DNA from: an uncultured Bacteroidales bacterium
Lineage (GTDB): Bacteria; Bacteroidota; Bacteroidia; Bacteroidales; UBA3663
Length of the DNA stretch: 61,970 nt
NCBI GenBank assembly: GCA_937899265.1
Contig: CALBPV010000002.1
Coordinates: 1 to 61,970 of the forward strand
Direction: 5' to 3'
Shown here: positions 8,107-16,786 of the stretch, one piece after another
Numbering within the stretch: the stretch's first letter is position 1
How the letters are laid out: each line of letters begins with the position of its first letter
Position numbers and translations under genes: made by a program
Notes under the pieces: generated by a model
The model's database searches: none
What the model was told of the DNA's origin: nothing
Seen by the model: the letters and a program-made list of their open reading frames with translations, nothing else

Positions 8107-11100
8107 CTCTTTTTTACATTAAAGAATATAGCATAGAGAACCGGAATGATGACCAGCGTGATGATGGTTCCAACGAAGAGACCGCCCATGATGGTCACAG
8201 CCATGGAACCGAAGAAAGCATCGGGCACCAGCGGCACCATACCGAGAATTGTGGTCAAAGCGGCCATCATCACAGGGCGAAGACGGGAGAGAGAAGCATC
8301 GATGAGACACCGGTAGGGATCTTTGCCCGTGGATATTTGGAGACGAATCTCGTCCATGAGCACGATGCCGTTCTTGAGCATCATGCCAATGAGACCCAAG
8401 ACACCCACGATAGCCACGAATCCGAACGTTTTGCCGGAAATCAAGACAGAGGGAATGACGCCTATCAGAATCATCGGGATGCAGCAGAAGAGAATCACGG
8501 GCGACTTGTAGTCCTTGAAAAGGAGAATGAGAATGGCGATGATGAGAATGATGGCCAAGGGGAAGTTGCGGAAGAGGTACTTCATGGATTGGGTCGAAGC
8601 CTCAGCCTCGCCGCCCCACGAGAAAGAATAGCCGTCGGGAAGCTGCAATTCGCGTTCAAGCGCTGCCTCGACCTCACGACGCGCCTCCTCGGTACCCATT
8701 TCGGCCACGGGGGAGCACTGGACACGCTGAGCACGTTTGCCATTGTAGCGTATCACGAGCGGATCTTCCCATTCGACGTGGACGCCGTCGGCCACTTGGC
8801 GTAGGGGCACCATGCGCATGACCTCCTCGAGGATTTCCTCCTTGGAGATAGCTCCTGTGGCATAGCCCATAATGGTCTCCTCGGTGAGGACACCGAAAAT
8901 GTTGGGCAGCAAACCGAAGACAGTGGCGTCCTCAAGGCGGTCGATGGGATTACCGTCTGCATCGACACATTTAATGTATATGGGAACGTTGTGGATACCC
9001 TCATAGAAAGAACTGGCGGGAATACCGTCGGTAGCGGCCAGTATGGAGGTGGCCACCTCCCTGCGGGAAAGACCCACTTCGCGGGCATTCTGTTGGTTGT
9101 AATCGACGACCAACACCGGCTGACGCGGACCCCAATCGGTGGTGATGAGACGCACTGCTCCGGTGCGCAGCATGATGGCTCGGCAGGAATCGCTCAAGGC
9201 ATGGAGCACGGCAGGATCCGAGCCCTCGAACTTGACCTCGATGGGGTATTTCTTGTACATGAGGTTGTATCGCTTCAGCTTCACGTACGCATCGGGGAAC
9301 ATGCGGGAGAGTTCCGTCTGGATTTCCTCCATATTGGACACGAGGGCATCGGGGGACTCGAAATCGATAATCAATTCGCCGTAAGACAGGGAAGGCGAAG
9401 CGATGGAACGCACGAGATTGTAGCGGGAAGGTGTTCCACCGGTAGAAGCGGTGATGTGGCGTATCTCGGGACGTTTGCGGAGCCACGACTGAATCGAATC
9501 CAAATCGGAGGCAATGCGCGTCCAGTTGGTTCCTTCCGGCATTTTGTACTCCAGATAAAGCTGGTCGTAGGTCATGTCGGGGAAGAATCCCTGAGGCAGG
9601 AAGCGATAGCAATAGCCTGCGAAAACCAGGGCACCCAGAAGCAGGGCGACCGTAGCCCACCGGAAACGGATAGCGAGAACGAGGAAACTGCGCAAGCCTC
9701 GGTAGATCTTTCCTGTATATGGTCCGGGGTCATCTTCACTGGGAGCGGTGACAGCCGAGGCATCCACGGCCTCGAAAGCGATGGTCTGCTGGGTATCGGC
9801 TTCCTCATCGTCAGCCTCCTTGCGACCGGCATGGCTGTCGCGGGGGCGTTCTTTGTCCTCACTCTTCTCCATGATGACATCGGGCAAAGTATGAAGACGT
9901 CGCTGGCGACGCAAGCGTCGCAGGCGATATTCGCGGGCCAGAAGGTCCTGCCAGTTGCGTTTCTTCCGATAGAATGCAACACCGGCCATGAGCGGCACAT
10001 GCACCAAAGCCAGAATCCAAGAAAGGAGGAGCGAAATGGCAATGACGATAAAGAGGTCGCGCACGTATGTGCCCGTAGTATCGGGCGACATGAAAATGGG
10101 AAGGAAGGCCAGAATCGCAATCAACGTGGCCCCGAGCAGCGGCATGGCGGTCTGCCGTCCGATAGACGTAAGAGCCTCCAGACGGGGTTTTCCCTGGCTG
10201 CGGGCCACCAGAATACCGTCCACAATCACAATGGCGTTATCGACCAGCATGCCCATGGCCAGAATGAACGAACCGAGAGACACACGCTGCAAAGTTCCGT
10301 CTTGGGAATTGAGGACGAGAATCGAACCCGCAACGATGACCACCAAAGAAGCACCGATGATGAGACCGGACTTGAGACCCATGGTAAAGATGAGAACCAC
10401 AACGACGAGGATGACAGACTCGAGCAAGTTAATCATGAACGTACCCAAGGCATCGCTGACGCGTTCGGGTTGGAAAAACACCTGATGGAACTCCACACCG
10501 ACGGGCAAGCGGGACTGGCGACACTGTTCCATGACCGTCTCAACCTTGCTTCCGATTTTGGTTATGTCGGTGCCGGAAGTCGCGGAGATGGAAATACCGA
10601 GGGCACGCTGTCCGTCGTAGGACATCGAATTGCGGACGGGGTCCGCATATCCCATCGTTACATCGGCAATATCATGAAGACGTATCTGGTCATCCTCATG
10701 GCCTGCAATCAAAAGATTGGCAATATCTTCGGCTGTACGATATTTGTCGCCCACGGTGACACGTACGCGCAAGTCTTTGGCACGATAGTAACCGGAATAA
10801 GCGGTTGTGTTCTGTCCGCTGAGCGTGGTAAGCACCTCCATGGGGGTAACGCCCAGAGACGAAAGACGATCCTGATTGATGGTCACATCTATACACTCCG
10901 TGCGTTTGCCGTAGATGTCGATACGCGACACCCCGTCGATGGCAGACAATTCGCGTTTGAGGAGTTCGGCATAATCGGAGAGTTCACGGTCGGAGAGGCC
11001 GTCGCCCGTGAGTGCATAAAACATGCCGAACACATCGCCGAAATCATCCTTGACCGCAATGGTAGCGCCTTCCGGCAGATTGGCCGAGTTCACCTTGCGT

Positions 11101-11441
11101 CGGAGAATATCCCACGTCTGTTCGAGTTCGTTGCCTTTGACTATACTCTCGAGTTCGACCGTAAGAATGGCCATGTCGGCGAAACAATAGGACTCCACGT
11201 GATGGATGTTCTTCATCTGGCGAATGCTCTTCTCGAGGGGATCGACCATCTCGAGTTCGACCTGATAGGCAGAAGCGCCGGGATAGATGCCCACGACCAA
11301 AGCCTGGCGCACCCGAATCTCGGGGTCCTCCAGTTTAGGCATTATATAATAGGAATAGGCTCCGCCCAACAATAGCACCAGCACGAGGAATGAGACGAGG
11401 CGGTTGTTGTCGAAAGCCCATTTACCGAAATCCAGTTTCAT
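8103..11441 (-). CDS. RND-family efflux transporter inner-membrane subunit (AcrB/CusA-like)
   Basis: A 1112-residue transporter with the classical RND duplication: TM1 near residues 15-30, a porter domain (VDPLEKSIRQMKN, YGKRTECIDVTINQDRLSSLGV), TM2-6 with the GSFILAMGMLVDNAIVIVDGI motif, then TM7 (about residue 585), a second porter domain and TM8-12 (FVAIVGVLGLIGMMLKNGIVLMDEI). It pumps substrates using the proton gradient in complex with the adjacent adaptor and TolC. The central cytoplasmic loop (about residues 495-575) is unusually long and charged, making the protein larger than the usual 1020-1050 residues. Both ends overlap neighbouring genes by 4 bp. The substrate (drug, solvent or bile-type compound) cannot be deduced. 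Confidence 0.93.
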   Translation of the reverse strand: MKLDFGKWAFDNNRLVSFLVLVLLLGGAYSYYIMPKLEDPEIRVRQALVVGIYPGASAYQVELEMVDPLEKSIRQMKNIHHVESYCFADMAILTVELESIVKGNELEQTWDILRRKVNSANLPEGATIAVKDDFGDVFGMFYALTGDGLSDRELSDYAELLKRELSAIDGVSRIDIYGKRTECIDVTINQDRLSSLGVTPMEVLTTLSGQNTTAYSGYYRAKDLRVRVTVGDKYRTAEDIANLLIAGHEDDQIRLHDIADVTMGYADPVRNSMSYDGQRALGISISATSGTDITKIGSKVETVMEQCRQSRLPVGVEFHQVFFQPERVSDALGTFMINLLESVILVVVVLIFTMGLKSGLIIGASLVVIVAGSILVLNSQDGTLQRVSLGSFILAMGMLVDNAIVIVDGILVARSQGKPRLEALTSIGRQTAMPLLGATLIAILAFLPIFMSPDTTGTYVRDLFIVIAISLLLSWILALVHVPLMAGVAFYRKKRNWQDLLAREYRLRRLRRQRRLHTLPDVIMEKSEDKERPRDSHAGRKEADDEEADTQQTIAFEAVDASAVTAPSEDDPGPYTGKIYRGLRSFLVLAIRFRWATVALLLGALVFAGYCYRFLPQGFFPDMTYDQLYLEYKMPEGTNWTRIASDLDSIQSWLRKRPEIRHITASTGGTPSRYNLVRSIASPSLSYGELIIDFESPDALVSNMEEIQTELSRMFPDAYVKLKRYNLMYKKYPIEVKFEGSDPAVLHALSDSCRAIMLRTGAVRLITTDWGPRQPVLVVDYNQQNAREVGLSRREVATSILAATDGIPASSFYEGIHNVPIYIKCVDADGNPIDRLEDATVFGLLPNIFGVLTEETIMGYATGAISKEEILEEVMRMVPLRQVADGVHVEWEDPLVIRYNGKRAQRVQCSPVAEMGTEEARREVEAALERELQLPDGYSFSWGGEAEASTQSMKYLFRNFPLAIILIIAILILLFKDYKSPVILFCCIPMILIGVIPSVLISGKTFGFVAIVGVLGLIGMMLKNGIVLMDEIRLQISTGKDPYRCLIDASLSRLRPVMMAALTTILGMVPLVPDAFFGSMAVTIMGGLFVGTIITLVIIPVLYAIFFNVKKR

Positions 11442-12496
11442 AGCAAGCCTCCTACATTGGTTTCAGACGGAACGGGGAACGGCTGGGCGGGCTGACCGTC
11501 GGTGAGATTGGAAGCGCCGGAGAGCACCACCTGGTCCCCCGCATGAAGATTGCCCCGGATCTCGGCCATCCCCGAGCCATGGATAAACGTCATTTCGACA
11601 GGGGTACGCCACACATGTCCGTCGCGCCATACAAACACTGCGGGACCCTCCGAACCGGAAACGATGGCAGTGGCCGGCAACTGAATTTCCTGACTTCCCT
11701 CGGCGCGGTAGGAAATGATGACCATGGCAGTCATTCCCGGGGTAATCTCGGGATGATTGCCCTCGATGTCGAGGTGGACCTCATAGAGCTGGTTGACATT
11801 GGCATTGTGGGAGATACTGGTGAGCCGGAGGTCATAGAACTTGTCTTTGATGCTGGCGAAGGAAGCCTTCATGTTCTCGAAACTGTGACGACGGAGATAC
11901 TCAGACACGGGGATGTGGATGACAATCTCCTTCTTTCCCGACGCGAATACGGAAACGATGGGCATACCTGCGCCCACCGTCTCGTGGGCATCGCGAAACA
12001 CTTTCTGTACATAGCCGTCGAAAGGAGCCGTAATGACACAATCGTTCAATTGGTCGCGATGGTGTTGCAACTTTTGGGTAATCTGCTCCAAGCCATAACG
12101 GGCCTTGTCGTAGTTGTTTTGGGAAGTGCCCTCGTCTTCGTAAAGAGCAATGATACGTTCGGCCTGCGCCTTCACCTGGGCATATTCGGCCTCGGTGGCC
12201 TGAAGCTGTACACGATAGTCCCTGTCATCCAAGCGAGCCAAAACCTGTCCGCGGGAAACGTGTTGGCCTTCCTTCACGGGCACCGAAGCCAAGGTACCGC
12301 TGACACGGAAAGCCACACTGGAGGTTTCGACCGAATGGGTTTTGCCGGGATAGCTGGTCGATGGCAAGTTGTTGACCTTTTCAACGGTGGTGAGCCTAAC
12401 CAAGGGGACGGCCACTTCGGCCTTCTCCTTACTGCCGCAAGCGGAGAGAAAGGCCCAAGCCAAAGTCAAGCATAAAAGAGCTCTAAAAGATTTCAT
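11438..12496 (-). CDS. Efflux RND transporter periplasmic adaptor (HlyD/AcrA family) lipoprotein
   Basis: I chose the ATG at 12496 (MKSFRALLCLTLAWAFLSAC) because it opens a lipoprotein signal peptide with the lipidated Cys near residue 20; the frame extends 40 codons further upstream through non-coding-like sequence containing the promoter. The 352-residue protein shows the adaptor order: beta-barrel entry strand, lipoyl half-motifs (VSRGQVLARLDDRDYRVQLQ and ITAPFDGYVQKVF), a coiled-coil hairpin (EAEYAQVKAQAERIIALYEDEG), and a membrane-proximal C-terminal domain. It bridges the RND pump and TolC. It is the first gene of the pump operon. A TATCTTTG element lies about 70 bp upstream. Confidence 0.92.
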   Translation of the reverse strand: MKSFRALLCLTLAWAFLSACGSKEKAEVAVPLVRLTTVEKVNNLPSTSYPGKTHSVETSSVAFRVSGTLASVPVKEGQHVSRGQVLARLDDRDYRVQLQATEAEYAQVKAQAERIIALYEDEGTSQNNYDKARYGLEQITQKLQHHRDQLNDCVITAPFDGYVQKVFRDAHETVGAGMPIVSVFASGKKEIVIHIPVSEYLRRHSFENMKASFASIKDKFYDLRLTSISHNANVNQLYEVHLDIEGNHPEITPGMTAMVIISYRAEGSQEIQLPATAIVSGSEGPAVFVWRDGHVWRTPVEMTFIHGSGMAEIRGNLHAGDQVVLSGASNLTDGQPAQPFPVPSETNVGGLL

Positions 12497-12573
12497 AAAC
12501 ATACACCTTATTACATATATTACAACAGCTAATTCAGAATACTCGGGGATGAAGAGTTGTCGAAAACAGTGTG

Positions 12574-12581
12574 CAAAGATA
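12574..12581 (-). promoter_or_regulatory. -7 promoter element for the efflux operon
   Basis: TATCTTTG on the minus strand, 78 bp upstream of the adaptor start codon. The predicted start site near 12567 gives a leader of about 70 nt, long enough to hold regulatory elements. No operator is recognisable. Confidence 0.6.
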
Positions 12582-12690
12582 GCTTTTTTTTCGGATAAAA
12601 GCGAAATTTTGTGCATAAAAACGCACTAAATATAAGTTTTTTTGCACTTTTGGGAAGAGTTTTAAAAGAATTTTGAGGATTCAGGAGCCA

Positions 12691-13701
12691 TTATATCCGA
12701 ATTTGGAGCTCCGTTTCATAGCGTCCCTTTCCTGTCGGACCGACCGAAAGGCTATAGTTGTCGGGATAGAGAAGCTCCAGACGGCGACGCAGGGTATTGA
12801 GTCCCAATCCGTGGCTTCCGGAATGGGAGGGCGGCGCGGAGGGGAGATTGTTGTCGGAACGAAAACGGAGGATGCCATCCCTCTCGGACAGCGAGAGGCG
12901 GATGGCTCCGGACTCGTTGAGATTTCCGCAATGTTTGAAACAATTTTCCACCAACGGCATAATCAACAGGGGCGCGATGCGAGCCTGCGGATTCTCGACC
13001 TCGGGAGTCCACTGCAGGGCATCATCGACCGGCATCCGCAAACGCTGGAGGGCCACCAGTTGGGACAGATGTTGCTGTTCTTCGTCCAGCGAGACACTTT
13101 CCTGACGGGAAGCATAAGTGAGATAACGCATGAGGTCGGAAAGATTGCCCACCGCCCGGGAGGCACGATCGCGATCCAGCCAAATGAGCGCATCGATATT
13201 GTTCAACGTATTGTAAAGGAAGTGCGGATTGAGTTGGGCCTTGAGGAGGCGGTTTTCGTTCTGGGCATTGAGCAGGCGTATCTCGTGGAAATTCTGTCCC
13301 AAAAGGATACTCCACAGGGCAGCCACCGTGAGAAGGGCGCAAAAGACATAGAAGAGGACTTCGAGCCAAGGCACCAGCTGCCGGACGGAGTCACTGAGGA
13401 GAGCCCACATCCACCGAAAAGTGACCACCAGAGCCACACCCATGACGATGACGGCCCAACACTTGAGCGAGAGCCAAAGCATCTGCCTTGTGGAGAGCAA
13501 GAGACCGGAACTCTTCATCATCCTCTCGGACAGCAGCAACCAAAGATGGACGATACCGATGGCCGTAACGAACAGCACCATCAACATCATGGGAATCAAA
13601 ATAATCACCCACGACAAGTCAGCCTCAAACAATGCGTTGAGGAGCCAGGCGGAGAATATCGCACCGACAATGATGTAGAGCAGGGACGAAAGGAATCGCA
13701 T
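12691..13701 (-). CDS. LytS/YehU-type sensor histidine kinase
   Basis: A 336-residue protein with four predicted membrane segments in the first 145 residues, a short linker helix, then the His_kinase (PF06580) core LNPHFLYNTLNNIDALIWLD whose His is the phospho-acceptor, and a GHKL ATPase domain with LIMPLVENCFKHC (N-box) and GSHGLGLNTLRRRLELLY (G-box). Such kinases normally signal to a LytTR-type response regulator encoded next door. None is present on either side: upstream (30 bp) is the GH95 gene, downstream is the efflux promoter. The kinase is therefore an orphan here; the partner may be elsewhere. It is probably transcribed with the GH95 gene. Confidence 0.88.
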   Translation of the reverse strand: MRFLSSLLYIIVGAIFSAWLLNALFEADLSWVIILIPMMLMVLFVTAIGIVHLWLLLSERMMKSSGLLLSTRQMLWLSLKCWAVIVMGVALVVTFRWMWALLSDSVRQLVPWLEVLFYVFCALLTVAALWSILLGQNFHEIRLLNAQNENRLLKAQLNPHFLYNTLNNIDALIWLDRDRASRAVGNLSDLMRYLTYASRQESVSLDEEQQHLSQLVALQRLRMPVDDALQWTPEVENPQARIAPLLIMPLVENCFKHCGNLNESGAIRLSLSERDGILRFRSDNNLPSAPPSHSGSHGLGLNTLRRRLELLYPDNYSLSVGPTGKGRYETELQIRI

Positions 13702-13731
13702 CGGAGAGAAGGGCAGAGGGGAAGGGGGGGC

Positions 13732-16233
13732 TCAGAGGAGTTTGCGCTCAGCCCCGGGTTTGAGAGAGACAGACCAGGAACGTTTTCCTTGACGGAGCTG
13801 CAACCGGGCCTTGTCCGCACGGAGGGATTTGACCGACAGTGCGGTAATCAGACCGTCGCGCCAAGAGAAGGAGACCTCAAAACCGCCACGCACACGCACT
13901 CCCCGAAGGGAACCCGCAGCCTTCCATGCGCGGGGCAGTGCAGGCAACAGTTCCACTCCGTCAACGAGCGAGGACTGGACGAGCATTTCCATCACACCGG
14001 CCGTCCCCCCGAAATTGCCGTCAATTTGGAAGGGCGGATGGGCATCGAAAAAATTGGGATAGGTTCCCCCGCGATGGACACGGTCGGGACCTTGATAATC
14101 ATCCGGGGTCACATAACTGAGCAGGCGATGATAGATTCTGTAGGCAGCCTCGCCGTCGCGCAGGCGGGCATAGAGATTCACACGCCAACCCGTGGACCAG
14201 CCCGTGGTATTGTCGCCCTTGATTTCCAGTGTTTTGGCACAAGCCTTGGCGAGTTCGGGCGTTTTGTCGGGTGTAATCTGATGGCCCGGGAAGAGTCCGA
14301 AGAGATGGCTCTGATGGCGATGGCAGGGATCCTGGTCTTCCCAGTCGTGATACCATTCCTGCAAGTTGCCCTTGACCCCGATTCTGTAGGGCAAGAGACG
14401 GTCGATGGTCTGTTGGAGCCGGTTCTGATAGGAACGGTCGAAATTCAAGACTTGGGCAGCAAGCAAAGCATCGGTAAGACATTCACGGATGATGGCAATG
14501 TCGGCAGTGGCGCCATAGAGCACAGAGCCCTCATATCCGTCGGCCAATTTGTATTTGTTCTCGGGAGAAGTGCCGGGAGCCGTGAGCAGGAAGCCGTCTT
14601 TTTCGACCAGCCATCCCATACAGAAATCTGCAGCCCCTTTCAAAACCGGGAAAGACTCCTCGAGAAAAGACCTGTCCATCGTGAAGGCATAATGTTCCCA
14701 AAGATGGGTGGCGAGCCATGCGCCGCCCATCGTCCAACAAGCCCAAGAGGGATCGCCCTGCTGCATTCCGACGGGACAGGTCATGGCCCAAATGTCGGTA
14801 TTGTGACCGAGATTCCATCCTTCCTGCACGCCGTAATAGGCCCTGGCAGAAGCCTGGCCTGTAGCGGGCAATTGAGCAATGAAACCCGTCAGGGATTCGT
14901 CCGCCTCGGCCAAATTCCCGGTCAAAGCAGGCCAATAGTTCTCCTCCACATTGATGTTGGCTGTGTAGTTGGAAGACCACGGCGGGGTGATATATTCGTT
15001 CCAAAGACCTTGAAGATTGGCCGGCACATTGGGCGTACGGGACGATGCAATCAAGAGATACCTTCCGTACTGGAAATAGAGTTCCTCGAGATCGGGGTTT
15101 GCCTCGGCTCCTGGCTCCGAATAGAGACGGAGTTGCCGGTCGGTAGGTTTGGCGGCCAGTTCTGCATCGGTGGTTCCGAGATCGATGGAAAGACGGGAGA
15201 AAAGCTTCTGATAATCGTCCAAGTGACGGCTGAGCAGGAGGTCGAATCCTTTGGCCGCTGCCGAGTCGATGCGAGCGACAGCACTCTGCTGATACTCCCG
15301 CCCCACTCCCACCGGATTGCGGTGCGCTCCGTTGAAGGAAGAGACGTTGGTGATATAAAGCGTGAGTTCACGGGCATCTTTCACACGAAGCTCGTCGGTA
15401 TAGGGGGCTTCAACGACACCGTCTGTAACCACACGAATCAAGGTGCGGAAATGAATGCCACGATTGGGGTCGGAGCTATGGGTTTTCTGTCCGCGATTGA
15501 CATAAGACGGCATAGACGTATAGCTGCAATAGCCGTCGATGCAAAGTTCACCGCTGTGGCCCGTGGGACCGCGGTCATGGCGCAAAACGCGATAAAACTT
15601 GGAGCTTTCGCCCTTGGCATCGTCCATCACGCAGGCCTGTGTCTGGGTCTCGAGCATCGAATGGAAACGAATGGAACGGTTGACGGTCTCGCCGTTTTGC
15701 GACCTCCAGCGATAGACAATCACCGAGTCGGGAGCCGAGGCAAAGGCTTCCCTGCGGGTTTCTCCCTGTCCGGTCGAACAGTCAATTCTGACGGTGGCTG
15801 TTTCCAAATCCAGACAACGCATGTAGCCGGTGACCTCCCCTCCGGCAGAGAGATTCCTCATGGAGAGCGTCCCCAGGGGCTGGTAGTTTTGGGAATAGTG
15901 TCCCTGGACTTTGCGATTGAGTTCATTCGCCTCTTTGTATTTTTCGGCAAAAAGCAGTTGGCGGATTTCCCGAATATAAGTATGGGCATCGGGTGTAAAT
16001 ACCGCCGTGTCGGGTTCGCCGGTCCAAAGCGTAATGTCGTTGAGGGAGATGCGTTCCTCATCGTTGCCTCCATAAATAACGGCACCCAAGTTGCCGTTGC
16101 CTATCACGAGACTTTCTTCGAAATAGGTCGCGGGCTTGTCATAACGAAGGGACAATGCGGAGACGGGATTGGCCTGAAGGGACAAACCCGTTGTCAAGAA
16201 AAGTACAACAAACAGGATTCTCATATAAGTCAT
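13732..16233 (-). CDS. Glycoside hydrolase family 95 (alpha-L-fucosidase/galactosidase type), secreted
   Basis: An 833-residue enzyme beginning at 16233 (an ATG three codons further in, at 16224, is equally possible). Frame sequence upstream only reads through the 9-bp repeat of the neighbouring gene. A signal peptide (MRILFVVLFLTTGLSLQA) is followed by the GH95 N-terminal beta domain (RYDKPATYFEESLVIGNGNLGAV, SLNDITLWTGEPD) and the (alpha/alpha)6 barrel. Catalytic landmarks of the family are visible: NINVEENYWP (the paired Asn), the Glu in APGTSPENKY, and the Asp in FQIDGNFGGTAG. GH95 enzymes remove terminal alpha-1,2-L-fucose or L-galactose from mucin-type or plant glycans. There is no SusC/D pair nearby, so it is a stand-alone exo-glycosidase, exported to the periplasm or cell surface. 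Confidence 0.92.
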   Translation of the reverse strand: MTYMRILFVVLFLTTGLSLQANPVSALSLRYDKPATYFEESLVIGNGNLGAVIYGGNDEERISLNDITLWTGEPDTAVFTPDAHTYIREIRQLLFAEKYKEANELNRKVQGHYSQNYQPLGTLSMRNLSAGGEVTGYMRCLDLETATVRIDCSTGQGETRREAFASAPDSVIVYRWRSQNGETVNRSIRFHSMLETQTQACVMDDAKGESSKFYRVLRHDRGPTGHSGELCIDGYCSYTSMPSYVNRGQKTHSSDPNRGIHFRTLIRVVTDGVVEAPYTDELRVKDARELTLYITNVSSFNGAHRNPVGVGREYQQSAVARIDSAAAKGFDLLLSRHLDDYQKLFSRLSIDLGTTDAELAAKPTDRQLRLYSEPGAEANPDLEELYFQYGRYLLIASSRTPNVPANLQGLWNEYITPPWSSNYTANINVEENYWPALTGNLAEADESLTGFIAQLPATGQASARAYYGVQEGWNLGHNTDIWAMTCPVGMQQGDPSWACWTMGGAWLATHLWEHYAFTMDRSFLEESFPVLKGAADFCMGWLVEKDGFLLTAPGTSPENKYKLADGYEGSVLYGATADIAIIRECLTDALLAAQVLNFDRSYQNRLQQTIDRLLPYRIGVKGNLQEWYHDWEDQDPCHRHQSHLFGLFPGHQITPDKTPELAKACAKTLEIKGDNTTGWSTGWRVNLYARLRDGEAAYRIYHRLLSYVTPDDYQGPDRVHRGGTYPNFFDAHPPFQIDGNFGGTAGVMEMLVQSSLVDGVELLPALPRAWKAAGSLRGVRVRGGFEVSFSWRDGLITALSVKSLRADKARLQLRQGKRSWSVSLKPGAERKLL

Positions 16234-16234
16234 G

Positions 16235-16708
16235 TTATTTGGCAGTTGGGGCAGTTGGGGCAGTCGGGGCATCCGGGAGTTCGGTCTCATTGTCCTCCTT
16301 CAAATATTCACATTGGATACCAGCCCTGAGCAGGAGTTCGAGACCGTCTTTGATGCGATATTCTTCGCTATAGACGACGCGTCGAATACCGGCCTGGATG
16401 ATAAGTTTACTGCACTCTATGCAGGGAGACGCCGTCACATAAAGTGTAGCTCCTTCGCTGCTGTTATGGGATTTGGCGATTTTGGTGATGGCATTTGCCT
16501 CGGCATGGAGCACGTAGGGTTTGGAAACGTTGTTATCGTCCTCACATCCGTTTTCGAACCCGTGAGGAGTTCCGTTGTAGCCATCGGAAATAATCATCTG
16601 ATTCTTGACCAACAGACATCCCACCTGACGTCGTTTGCAGTAGGAATTTTCTGCCCATATACGCGCCATCCGAAGGTATCGGCGATCCAATTGTTCTTGT
16701 TTCGGCAT
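16235..16708 (-). CDS. Deoxycytidylate (dCMP) deaminase family protein
   Basis: A 157-residue zinc-dependent deaminase: the HAEANAI motif supplies the zinc ligand and catalytic Glu, and SPCIECSKLI supplies two zinc-binding Cys. The N-terminal part (MARIWAENSYCKRRQVGCLLV, DGYNGTPHGFENGCED) is typical of dCMP deaminase/ComEB proteins, which convert dCMP to dUMP for thymidylate synthesis. The last 12 residues before the stop are an Ala-Pro-Thr tripeptide run (APTAPTAPTAK) encoded by a 9-bp tandem repeat and probably have no catalytic function. The GH95 start codon follows 1 bp after the stop codon. Confidence 0.9.
   Translation of the reverse strand: MPKQEQLDRRYLRMARIWAENSYCKRRQVGCLLVKNQMIISDGYNGTPHGFENGCEDDNNVSKPYVLHAEANAITKIAKSHNSSEGATLYVTASPCIECSKLIIQAGIRRVVYSEEYRIKDGLELLLRAGIQCEYLKEDNETELPDAPTAPTAPTAK
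16241..16270 (-). repeat. 9-bp tandem repeat at the 3' end of the dCMP deaminase gene
   Basis: About 3.3 copies of GCCCCAACT on the sense strand, coding Ala-Pro-Thr triplets immediately before the stop codon. Confidence 0.8.
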
Positions 16709-16786
16709 ATCAAGTCGTTGTCAAAATTATTATTTGACAGAACCAGGCAGGATGTCCGGGAAAGCGGCACCCCGCGATGTTACTGT

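Noticed and set aside
8991..11375. 794-codon plus-strand frame opposite the RND transporter
   Set aside because: Shadow of the RND gene; no recognisable protein features.
12673..16329. 1218-codon plus-strand frame over the LytS and GH95 genes
   Set aside because: It is antiparallel to two recognisable genes and shows low-complexity, His/Gly/Arg-rich sequence without domains; it results from codon bias on the opposite strand.
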